Positions 28,826 through 37,452 of a stretch of 64,000 nt of DNA are shown piece after piece; the stretch's first letter is position 1, and the number at the start of each line of letters is the position of its first letter. The notes under the pieces are model-generated. The model was not told the DNA's origin and did no database searches. It was given only the letters and a program-made list of their open reading frames with translations. Both the position numbers and the translations under genes were made by a program. The DNA comes from Roseivirga sp. GTDB lineage: Bacteria; Bacteroidota; Bacteroidia; Cytophagales; Cyclobacteriaceae. Where the stretch lies: the NCBI GenBank assembly GCA_018402485.1, contig JAGYIY010000002.1, positions 62,001-126,000 of the forward strand, written 5' to 3'.

Positions 28826-28840
28826 TAATTAGTCTAAATA
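28826..28840 (+). promoter_or_regulatory. TAATYAGTCTAAATA motif, copy 3 (upstream of DoxX gene)
   Basis: TAATTAGTCTAAATA, 33 nt before ATG 28874. Confidence 0.65.
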
Positions 28841-28873
28841 GCTGAACAATTTCAAATACCTAATCACAAATTC

Positions 28874-29347
28874 ATGCGAAACAATACACCCATACAATAC
28901 GGTATCATAGCGTTACGGCTAGGGCTAGGGGTTCTGTTCTTATATGCGGGAAGTCAAAAATTTAAACCTCAAACAACGGAACCTCGGCCTTCTCAGGGCA
29001 CAGAACAGCAGGTAGAACTACCTGAACATGTTGTGAAAATTAAGTCCTTTATAGGCGGCATGAAACAAACTGGTTATTTCTGGCCAATGCTGGGGATAGC
29101 AGAAATATTGTCTGGTATATTACTACTAAGCCAGGTTTATGCTCTATTGGGTGCAGTGATGCTAGTTCCCTTGACTCTGAATATCTTCTTATTTGAAGTA
29201 TTTCTGGGTGGGGGTGATGTAAGAGAAATTATGATACATGGCCTATACCTAATAGCCAACTTGCTCATTATAGCAGCCGGTTATCGAAGACTTAAAATCG
29301 CCTTTTTAACAACAGAAAAACAATTCCATAAAATCATAAAATCATGA
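28874..29347 (+). CDS. DoxX-like membrane protein
   Basis: LRLGLGVLFLYAGSQKF, GYFWPMLGIAEILSGILLL. Confidence 0.8.
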   Translation: MRNNTPIQYGIIALRLGLGVLFLYAGSQKFKPQTTEPRPSQGTEQQVELPEHVVKIKSFIGGMKQTGYFWPMLGIAEILSGILLLSQVYALLGAVMLVPLTLNIFLFEVFLGGGDVREIMIHGLYLIANLLIIAAGYRRLKIAFLTTEKQFHKIIKS

Positions 29348-30255
29348 GATACCTATTTATTATTATGTTCACTTTGATGAGCTTCTATGCGACAGCTCAA
29401 AGCAAGAAAAAGCAAGACAGAGAAGCCATCAAGGCCATGTGCGGCTGCTATGAGGTCACCTTTAATTTTGCAGAAACCTTTGCACCCGATAAAGATTATG
29501 CATTCCACGATAACTATCGTTCGGGCGGTTTAGAATGGGTGCAATTAGTAGAAGACGAGAAAAATAAAATATCCATGCAACACCTGTTGATTGTTGGAGA
29601 CGAAATGATCGTAAAGCATTGGCGACAAGACTGGCTTTATGAGCATACAGAACTGTATGCTTTTGACAAAGAAAACGTTTGGCAGCCTATCGCATTAGAT
29701 AAAAAGGATGTAAAAGGTCAGTGGGCACAACGTGTTTTTCAGGTCGATGACAGTCCACGATATGAAGGTTCAGCCAGTTGGGTACATGTAGATGGTCGTC
29801 ATTATTGGGAAAACACGGCTGATTCGCCACTACCACGTAGAGAGTTTTCGAAGCGTAGTGATTATAATGTTATGGTGAGAACCAACCGTCATGAAATTAC
29901 AGCAGATGGCTGGATTCACGAACAAGACAACGATAAAGTATTGCGCAACAACAATGGGGATGTGCTTCTTGCCGAAGAAAAGGGTTGGAATACCTACAAA
30001 AAAGTATCTGATAGCCGCTGCCAAGCAGCTCAAGATTGGTGGGCAGACAATGAACAATACTGGGCAGATGTGCGTGCCGTATGGGATGAGTTTTATGCCC
30101 AGCGAAAACCTTTGGCAATAGCAAGTAAAATCGAGGATAAAGTACTCTTTCAACGCATTTTTGCCCTGGGAGATGAAGCTGTTAAAAAAGAAAATTACAA
30201 TAGTTCAAGCATTCAAGCTGAGCTGACTGAAATCATTAAGAGCTATCAGAAATAA
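29344..30255 (+). CDS. DUF6607 family secreted protein
   Basis: Signal peptide; AMCGCYEVTFNFAETFAPDKDYAFHDNYRSGGLEWVQLV; ATGA overlap with DoxX gene. Confidence 0.8.
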   Translation: MRYLFIIMFTLMSFYATAQSKKKQDREAIKAMCGCYEVTFNFAETFAPDKDYAFHDNYRSGGLEWVQLVEDEKNKISMQHLLIVGDEMIVKHWRQDWLYEHTELYAFDKENVWQPIALDKKDVKGQWAQRVFQVDDSPRYEGSASWVHVDGRHYWENTADSPLPRREFSKRSDYNVMVRTNRHEITADGWIHEQDNDKVLRNNNGDVLLAEEKGWNTYKKVSDSRCQAAQDWWADNEQYWADVRAVWDEFYAQRKPLAIASKIEDKVLFQRIFALGDEAVKKENYNSSSIQAELTEIIKSYQK

Positions 30256-30283
30256 CCCTTTTGTTTTCATTCCATCCTTATCT

Positions 30284-30314
30284 AAAAGACAATGTTTACG
30301 CATTGTCTTTTTTT
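30284..30314 (+). terminator. Rho-independent terminator
   Basis: AAAAGACAATG-TTTACG-CATTGTCTTTTTTT. Confidence 0.85.
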
Positions 30315-30550
30315 ATGGTCAGCAGTTTAAAGAGTATCCTAAATATAAATTGATACCTGTTTTAATCTGACCGGACAAGCTTTAGTTGAAGATCTCTTTA
30401 TTAGCATAAGATTCAAATGTATCTTTGAATAGATAAGATGTACGCCAATGGATTTCCTCATCCATAAAATTTTTATTGTGGCACGTAGCAATTCAAATCA
30501 TGTGTACACAAAATGTAGAGGGTAAAGGTTAAGTTGGGGTAAGGGAATAA

Positions 30551-30594
30551 AAAAAGCTTGGTTAATCACCGATAAGGTACTCACCAAGCTTTTT
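30551..30594 (-). terminator. terminator of the HhH lipoprotein gene
   Basis: AAAAAGCTTGGT ... ACCAAGCTTTTT inverted repeat. Confidence 0.7.
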
Positions 30595-30612
30595 ATGTAA
30601 TTTGAAGTAGCT

Positions 30613-31293
30613 TTACTTCAAGTAAACAAAGCGCTCTAAGCGAGCCAATTCTTGATCATCTACATACTTTCCGATTTCTTTTCTAAACTGTTCCATACTT
30701 GTATAAGGACGGTATTCTTCAAATTCATGTGCCATGCGTGAACCTACACCGGGTAAGGATAAGATATCCTCTTCTGCTGCAGTATTCAATTCTACAGGAA
30801 CAAAAACATAGTGTTCAAAACGGGCTACTTCCTGTTCATCTACATACTTACCTATTTCTTTTCTAAACTGAGCTAGGTTCATGTAAGGACGGTATTCTTC
30901 AAATTCATGCGCCATACGATCACCTACACCCGGTATGATTTTAAAATCGGTTTCAGGGGTAGTATTTAAGTTGAAGGGCACAAACATCTTGGCATAAAGT
31001 GCTTCAATAGCAGCTTGATCGAGCGTTTGTAGAAGTAAAGCATGCAAATCCATCATGTTAAGGATGGGCTTAAGTGCTATGACCTCTTCAGCCAACTTTT
31101 CTGATAGTCCTGCAGAAATCAAATCTTCCTTAGTAGCAAGGTTGGGGTTGATAAAATCTGAACCCATGTTTTCCGATATTTCACCTGCGGTACCTGAAAC
31201 TTCTGTTTCTGTATTCTCCTCAGTATTTTTGGGCTGACAAGCCACCATTAGGGCCAAAAAAAAGATGGCCAGTAGTTTAATTGGGTGTTTCAT
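30613..31293 (-). CDS. lipoprotein with tandem helix-hairpin-helix (ComEA-like) repeats
   Basis: MKHPIKLLAIFFLALMVACQPK lipobox; GVGDRMAHEFEEY / GVGSRMAHEFEEY repeats; ATG 31293 preferred over 31449. Confidence 0.85.
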   Translation of the reverse strand: MKHPIKLLAIFFLALMVACQPKNTEENTETEVSGTAGEISENMGSDFINPNLATKEDLISAGLSEKLAEEVIALKPILNMMDLHALLLQTLDQAAIEALYAKMFVPFNLNTTPETDFKIIPGVGDRMAHEFEEYRPYMNLAQFRKEIGKYVDEQEVARFEHYVFVPVELNTAAEEDILSLPGVGSRMAHEFEEYRPYTSMEQFRKEIGKYVDDQELARLERFVYLK

Positions 31294-31705
31294 TTGATAT
31301 AGATTTATGTTGAATGTATATATATGTGTAACCAATAAGAGCGAAAACGACCATGCTCCCAGGTGCCAAGGCCGGTAAAGCTCCAGAAAAGCTGTCCAAC
31401 AAATGTTGGGTAAAAGATAGCTTAGGACGAAGTTCAGACTCAAATTCAAAATTAGCCTTCATGTGGAAATACACGCCTAACAATCCACTGAAAGCCGTCG
31501 ACCAAAGCATTATCTTAAAAATCCTCAATATCCACTGTTTGTTCTTAAGTACAAAAGACATAAATGTAATCAAGGAGCCTGCAATAAGTAAGATTGGAAG
31601 TAATTGCCATTCATCTTCGTAATGAGACAAAAGGAATAGCTCTAAAAGCGTACCCACTGCCATAAAGGCCATCGTAAAAATCAAAAGCAATTTTACTCTT
31701 TTCAT
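31277..31705 (-). CDS. hypothetical integral membrane protein
   Basis: Four hydrophobic segments; start MKRVKLLLIFTMAFM; overlaps next gene by 17 nt. Confidence 0.65.
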   Translation of the reverse strand: MKRVKLLLIFTMAFMAVGTLLELFLLSHYEDEWQLLPILLIAGSLITFMSFVLKNKQWILRIFKIMLWSTAFSGLLGVYFHMKANFEFESELRPKLSFTQHLLDSFSGALPALAPGSMVVFALIGYTYIYIQHKSISNETPN

Positions 31706-31890
31706 TTTTGAAGTACCTAAATTAAAGTAAGATAAGGTCTTTGATTTGCGAAAATACGCTGACCACTTTGTTAAAACAAGTTTATTAAGAATAATTCTAA
31801 ATAAATTGACACTACAAAGCATTGCCAATCATTAAACAAAACCTTAATCGAGCATTTAGGTATCCCCTATGGATAGTTAACAAGTTCCCA

Positions 31891-32589
31891 CTATTGTTCA
31901 CTTTCACGCTGTTGCAGAAAAGTTTTCAAATCTTTGTTATGACCGTAAAGCACCAATATGTCATTTTCGTCTAGTTGTTGACTTGCCGAAGCTACACCTT
32001 GAACTTTGGTAACTGTCTTGGTTTTCCCCAATAAGCTTTTTTCTTCTGATACTTTCATTGTAGTCAGCACCAATAAATTAAAGTGAGTTCTAAACCCAAT
32101 ATCTCTGATAGATTTACCAATGTATTCTTCGGGCACATTCGCTTCAATGATACTGTAATCGTCGCTTAACTCGAACGAGTCTACCACATTATTTAAATTC
32201 AATCGTTTTGCCCATCTTTCCGCGGTTTCCTCTTCAGGATGAACAATTTCGTCTACTCCTATGGCCTGAAGTACTTTTTCATGAAGGGGATTAATCGCGC
32301 GACTGATTAGTCGTTTCACTTGCAGATTTTTGAATAGTGCAGTGGTCATAATATTTGCACCGGGGTCTTCACCAATGGCAACAATCACCACATCGGTTTC
32401 TTTGATCGGTAAACTGCCTACGGTAAATTCCTCCGTAGCATCCAATCGCATGGTATGAGAAATCTTTTCCTTAAATTCGTTTACTTTCTCCATGCGCGTA
32501 TCAACACCAATCACCTCATTCCCTTGAGATGTGAGCTTTTCAGCGAGTGAAGATCCAAAGTTACCCAGTCCGATGATGATGTATTTCAT
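31891..32589 (-). CDS. TrkA/KtrA-family K+ uptake regulatory subunit (RCK)
   Basis: YIIIGLGNFGSSLAEKLTSQGNEVIGVD RCK_N. Confidence 0.94.
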   Translation of the reverse strand: MKYIIIGLGNFGSSLAEKLTSQGNEVIGVDTRMEKVNEFKEKISHTMRLDATEEFTVGSLPIKETDVVIVAIGEDPGANIMTTALFKNLQVKRLISRAINPLHEKVLQAIGVDEIVHPEEETAERWAKRLNLNNVVDSFELSDDYSIIEANVPEEYIGKSIRDIGFRTHFNLLVLTTMKVSEEKSLLGKTKTVTKVQGVASASQQLDENDILVLYGHNKDLKTFLQQRESEQ

Positions 32590-32600
32590 AAGTATTGAAA

Positions 32601-34337
32601 TTAGTTAATGGTGATTTCCTCAGTGGGGTATTGATAATTTCTGTATCTGATTTTTTTGAAGATAGCGATAACAATGGTCAACATGCTCACACGGCCTACA
32701 AACATGGTAAATATAATGACAACTTTGCTAAACGCGCTTAGTTCTGAGGTAATACCAAGACTCAACCCTACGGTACTGTAAGCCGAAAAGCTTTCAAAGG
32801 CGATGCTCATCAAGTCCTTTTCTTTATCAAAAATGGCAATCAACATAATTGACAAACCAATGACAACGAGTGATAGCGAAATGATGGCAAATGCCCTTCG
32901 CACTGATGTATTGGCAATTTCTCTTTTAAAAACCTCTATTCTCGTTTTGCCCTGTGCCAAACTGATGATATTGAGCGCAGCTATGGCAAAAGTACTTGTT
33001 TTAATTCCTCCTCCTGTAGAGGAAGGAGAAGCGCCAACCCACATCAATAAAAACACCATCATCAAGGTAGGGAAAGCTAAGGAGGCTGTGTCTACACTAT
33101 TAAAACCTGCCGTTCGTGGCGTGGCAGCACTAAACAAGGCCGTAATTACCTTTCCAAACAAGCTGTGTTCAGCCAGAGTATTGTTGTATTCTAAGACAAA
33201 AACAACAACAAACGCAACGGCAGTAATACTTGCCGTAGTCACCAAAGTAATCCTGCTGTTCATGTTCAATACCCATGGTTTATAAGAACGGTCATTTTTC
33301 GCCAAGAGAACCAATTGTTTGAACCTGTATTTGAAATAGTTGATGACGTTGACGACTATTGGAAAACCTAATCCGCCTAAGATGAATGTTGATAGAAGAA
33401 CAAATTGCAAACCGTAATTGAATCGAAAGCCTGCCTCATAAATGCTATTGGGTAAAGTGGAGAAGCCTGCATTACAAAAGGCAGAAATGGCGTGAAAAAC
33501 GGAAAAGTAAACCTGATCGAAATACGAAGCGAATAGGGTATTATCTAGTGAGAAGTAAATAAAAGTAGCTGCTACAAGTTCAATGCTAAAGGTAATCACC
33601 AAAATGTACTTAAGGGTTGAAAACACTTCGCCAACGCGCTGTGAACTCGTGATATCGCTTAAAGCTAACTGACTCTCATAAGTTGCCACTCCCTTAAAAA
33701 AGTAGCTGAAATAGCTGGCAAAAGTAAGGATACCAATTCCACCTATTTGAATGAGAATCATAATGATGGTTTGACCAAACTGTGTGAAATAGCTGCCTGT
33801 ATCTACTACAATCAACCCCGTAACACAAACCGCGCTGGTGGATGTAAATAGGGCATCTAAATAGCCTATGCCTGTATGGGTGGCTTTTGGAAGCATCAAT
33901 AAAAAAGAGCCCAGAAAAATAATCGTCAAAAAACTGAGTACAAAAAGCTGTGCTGGGTTCAAGGCTTGCCGTTTGTAATCAACCTTGACATCTGAAAACT
34001 CACGGATGAAGATGAAAATAACTGCTAGCTTAATGTATATAGGCGATTTCAGAAAAGATAGAAGATGTTCATCCGGTGTCTCAAAGATGAAAAAATAGCC
34101 AATGAAAAGTTGACATAGGAAATAGATTAGGTCGTAAAAGAAAGCACTTTTCTTAAAAAGTGTCTGTTTAACCACATAACGCGTCACCAAAGACACGAGC
34201 CCCACCACAAGAACAAAGGCATAGAATGGATTTAAGAGAGTCTGCAAACCATCAGACTGCGGAAATCCAAAATCAAATATGAAGGCTAAAATCCCAACAA
34301 AACTTAACCAGAAAGCTATGCGATAAAGTGTTTTCAA
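32601..34337 (-). CDS. TrkH/KtrB-family potassium transporter
   Basis: TSTSAVCVTGLIVVDT, SAFCNAGFSTLP, AATPRTAGFNSVD, SAYSTVGLSLG selectivity loops. Confidence 0.95.
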   Translation of the reverse strand: MKTLYRIAFWLSFVGILAFIFDFGFPQSDGLQTLLNPFYAFVLVVGLVSLVTRYVVKQTLFKKSAFFYDLIYFLCQLFIGYFFIFETPDEHLLSFLKSPIYIKLAVIFIFIREFSDVKVDYKRQALNPAQLFVLSFLTIIFLGSFLLMLPKATHTGIGYLDALFTSTSAVCVTGLIVVDTGSYFTQFGQTIIMILIQIGGIGILTFASYFSYFFKGVATYESQLALSDITSSQRVGEVFSTLKYILVITFSIELVAATFIYFSLDNTLFASYFDQVYFSVFHAISAFCNAGFSTLPNSIYEAGFRFNYGLQFVLLSTFILGGLGFPIVVNVINYFKYRFKQLVLLAKNDRSYKPWVLNMNSRITLVTTASITAVAFVVVFVLEYNNTLAEHSLFGKVITALFSAATPRTAGFNSVDTASLAFPTLMMVFLLMWVGASPSSTGGGIKTSTFAIAALNIISLAQGKTRIEVFKREIANTSVRRAFAIISLSLVVIGLSIMLIAIFDKEKDLMSIAFESFSAYSTVGLSLGITSELSAFSKVVIIFTMFVGRVSMLTIVIAIFKKIRYRNYQYPTEEITIN

Positions 34338-34500
34338 AGTATTTCAGGAGTAAAAAGTTGCTTTAACATGTATTCAAGAGATCAATGTAGAGCCTACATT
34401 TCATTTTAAAAAGAAGTTGCGCTCGTTAGTTTTCCTTTTAACAGTAAAGGCCTGTTCTTTTATTCCATACAGATCGGCTAAAATTTGATTTCTGAGTTAC

Positions 34501-35910
34501 TTATAGTGCTTTAATTTCACTGATCAACTTTTCAAGGGAGTCTTTGGCATCTCCAAAGAGCATGCTATTTTTTTCATGGAAAAACAGTTCGTTTTCAATG
34601 CCAGCATAGCCTTTGCCCATAGAGCGTTTCATCACAATTACGTGTTTGGCTTTCAGCACATCCACAATTGGCATTCCATAAATAGGACTTGAAGGGTCAT
34701 TTTCAGCAGCAGGGTTAACCACATCGTTTGCACCAATCACCAACACCACATCGGTGTTACTCATGTCGTCGTTGGCAGCTTCCATTTCTAACAATTTAGG
34801 GTAGGGGACATCTGCTTCCGCCAACAAAACATTCATATGCCCAGGCATTCTACCGGCAACAGGGTGTATGGCATAAGTCATATCAACTCCTTTGTCAGCC
34901 AATAGTTTCTCGAGATTATGAACCGTATGTTGGGCCTGGGCAACGGCTAAACCATAGCCTGGTACCACACTCACTTTGGATGCATAGGCCATTAAAATGG
35001 CCGCATCCGTGGCCGTTATTTCCTTGATATTGCCTTGCACACCATCACCACGTACTGCAGAACCACCGCCTCCAAAGGAGCCGATGATTACATTGGTCAA
35101 AGAGCGATTCATGGCGGTACACATCAACACGGTAAGAATGGTCCCGGCTGATCCAACCAAAATACCGCCTGTAAGCATCGCTTGATTGCCATATAAAAAA
35201 CCACCAAAGGCCGCTGCAACCCCAGTAAAACTGTTGAGTAAAGAGATGACTACCGGCATATCGGCCCCCCCAATGGGCATAACGAATAATACGCCATACA
35301 TTAAAGAAATCGCCAATAAAATGTAGAGCAAATTAGGCTGGGGCTCTGCAGAAGCAACCATTAAAGCACCAACCACAAGGATAGCCAGCAGCAGAAGAAT
35401 ATTGATCATTTGCCCCGCAGGAAGTGCTTTATCGGCCACTTTTCCTTCCAGCTTACCATAGGCGACCATACTACCTGCAAATGAAACACTACCGATGATC
35501 AACCCTAGAACAATAACAACCATCATTCCCGTGTCGACTGCCGCACCGTGCTGAACATGGTTAAATTCAACAATCGAAATGACCGCTGCACAAGCACCAC
35601 CCATACCATTGAAAAATGACACCATTTGAGGCATGGCGGTCATTTTTACTTTTACTGCCATGCGCATACCAATTAAAGTACCAATCAAAAGGCCAGCAAT
35701 AATCAAGGTGTAATTCAACCATTTATCCGAACTGAGTTCTTCTTTGAACAGCAAGGTGACCACAATAGCCAAACCCATGCCATAACCTGCAATTAAATTT
35801 CCTTTCCTCGCTTTATCAGGACTGCTAAGCATCTTCAGCCCTAAAATAAAAGTTACAGAAGCCACAAGATAACCGGCTTCTAACAAACTCAATCCTAGTA
35901 TTTCTGTCAT
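34501..35910 (-). CDS. pntB: NAD(P) transhydrogenase subunit beta
   Basis: VVPGYGLAVAQAQHTV, HPVAGRMPGHMNVLLAEA, VIGANDVVNPAA. Confidence 0.97.
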   Translation of the reverse strand: MTEILGLSLLEAGYLVASVTFILGLKMLSSPDKARKGNLIAGYGMGLAIVVTLLFKEELSSDKWLNYTLIIAGLLIGTLIGMRMAVKVKMTAMPQMVSFFNGMGGACAAVISIVEFNHVQHGAAVDTGMMVVIVLGLIIGSVSFAGSMVAYGKLEGKVADKALPAGQMINILLLLAILVVGALMVASAEPQPNLLYILLAISLMYGVLFVMPIGGADMPVVISLLNSFTGVAAAFGGFLYGNQAMLTGGILVGSAGTILTVLMCTAMNRSLTNVIIGSFGGGGSAVRGDGVQGNIKEITATDAAILMAYASKVSVVPGYGLAVAQAQHTVHNLEKLLADKGVDMTYAIHPVAGRMPGHMNVLLAEADVPYPKLLEMEAANDDMSNTDVVLVIGANDVVNPAAENDPSSPIYGMPIVDVLKAKHVIVMKRSMGKGYAGIENELFFHEKNSMLFGDAKDSLEKLISEIKAL

Positions 35911-35915
35911 CTTGT

Positions 35916-36227
35916 TTATTTTTCTTTCTTTTTAAACATTTCCAACATTCGGTTGGTCACCACAAATCCACCGACTACATTCAGGGTTCCTAAAATCACA
36001 GCTAAAAAGCCTAAAATGAGGGCAAGGTAATTCTCGGGATCTGCTTGAAGCATAATGATGATGGAGCCAATGATGACTACACCATGAATGGCATTTGCCC
36101 CCGACATCAAAGGTGTATGTAGTACGGCAGGCACATTGGAGATCACTTCTATACCTAAAAAGATAGAGACGATAATGAGAAAGATAAACTCTCGATGCTC
36201 ATAAAAGAGGGTTAATAGATTTTCCAT
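35916..36227 (-). CDS. pntAB: NAD(P) transhydrogenase subunit alpha part 2 (membrane)
   Basis: GIEVISNVPAVLHTPLMSGANAIHGVVIIG. Confidence 0.96.
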   Translation of the reverse strand: MENLLTLFYEHREFIFLIIVSIFLGIEVISNVPAVLHTPLMSGANAIHGVVIIGSIIIMLQADPENYLALILGFLAVILGTLNVVGGFVVTNRMLEMFKKKEK

Positions 36228-36229
36228 GT

Positions 36230-37369
36230 TTAAGTGGTTTCTTCTTTAAATAAAATATTTTTCACACGCTCACTTTTCACTTCCCCTTGGTGGGTAACGC
36301 ATGTATTTGCAACAATATCATCTTCCCAATTCAAGTGTAATTCCCCTTCACCATTGATAATCAACTTTAGAAAATTGACCATGTTCTTACCATACATCTT
36401 ACTGGCATCCATGGGCAAAGTCGAAGCCAAATCGGATCTTCCAATAATAGACACATCATGCACTTGGATTACTTCACCATTTTTTGTGAGCTCACAATTC
36501 CCTCCGGTAGAAGCTGCTAAATCTACAATCACAGCGCCAGGTGGCATGGCTGCTACTGTTTCTTTGGTAATCAGAACAGGTGCTTTTCTTCCTGGTATCT
36601 GAGCTGTACAAATGATGATATTAGCCTTTTTTGCATGTTCTTGAATGAGTGCCTGCTGCTTGGCTTTGTATTCATCGCTTTGCTCAACGGCATAACCACC
36701 CGCTTCAGCATCATCTTTTGCACCTTCGACCTTTACAAACTTGGCTCCGAGACTTCTTACCTCTTCTTCGGCGGCCGTACGAACATCAAAGGCCTCGACA
36801 ACAGCACCTAAACGCTTAGCTGTTGCTATGGCTTGTAAGCCAGCTACACCTGCACCTAGAATCAATACCTTAGAGGGAATGATACTGCCTGCGGCAGTCA
36901 TAAACATAGGGAAAAATCTAGGCGATTGAGTAGCCGCCATTAATACCGCTTTGTAGCCTACCACAGTAGCCATAGAGGAAAGTACGTCCATAGATTGTGC
37001 TCTAGTGGTACGCGGCACATTGTCCATGCTGAAGCTTGTTACCTTAAGGGTCATGAATTGCTCTACCAAAGCCTTGTTGCTCAAGGGCTGAAAAGCACAC
37101 ATAATCACTTGGTTAGCTTTAAGGCCCTTCATCTCCTCATCAGATGGGGGATGAATACCTAAAATGAGATCTGCTGATAGGATCTCTTTGCGGTTTTTAA
37201 TTTCTCCTGCACCTTGTTCACGATAGCTATCGTTTGAAGCAAAAGCCTTAGCCCCTGCATCTTTTTCAATCCATACGGTAACATGTAAGTCCTTTAGAGC
37301 TTTTGTACTTTCAGGGAGTAGGGCCACCCGGTTTTCGTAATCAGGTTCTTTCAAAAGGCCGATAGTCAT
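36230..37369 (-). CDS. pntAA: NAD(P) transhydrogenase subunit alpha part 1
   Basis: MTIGLLKEPDYENRVALLPES; VLILGAGVAGLQAIATAKRLGAVVEAFDVR; the 37519 ORF start is too early. Confidence 0.96.
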   Translation of the reverse strand: MTIGLLKEPDYENRVALLPESTKALKDLHVTVWIEKDAGAKAFASNDSYREQGAGEIKNRKEILSADLILGIHPPSDEEMKGLKANQVIMCAFQPLSNKALVEQFMTLKVTSFSMDNVPRTTRAQSMDVLSSMATVVGYKAVLMAATQSPRFFPMFMTAAGSIIPSKVLILGAGVAGLQAIATAKRLGAVVEAFDVRTAAEEEVRSLGAKFVKVEGAKDDAEAGGYAVEQSDEYKAKQQALIQEHAKKANIIICTAQIPGRKAPVLITKETVAAMPPGAVIVDLAASTGGNCELTKNGEVIQVHDVSIIGRSDLASTLPMDASKMYGKNMVNFLKLIINGEGELHLNWEDDIVANTCVTHQGEVKSERVKNILFKEETT

Positions 37370-37452
37370 AAGTTTGTAGGTTATTTTACGTTCAATATAA
37401 TGCTTATTTCGGAGAATCAAAGACCCTCGAAAGATTTCTATGGTCGAATAGA

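Noticed and set aside
30641-30950. CRISPR-like repeat array
   Set aside because: The repetition is a coding 180-bp tandem duplication in an HhH gene, not short repeats with unique spacers.
32803-33285. 160-aa ORF antisense to trkH
   Set aside because: Antisense of a conserved hydrophobic gene; such long shadow ORFs are common opposite membrane proteins.
36234-36602. 122-aa ORF antisense to pntAA
   Set aside because: Shadow ORF opposite a well-conserved dehydrogenase domain.
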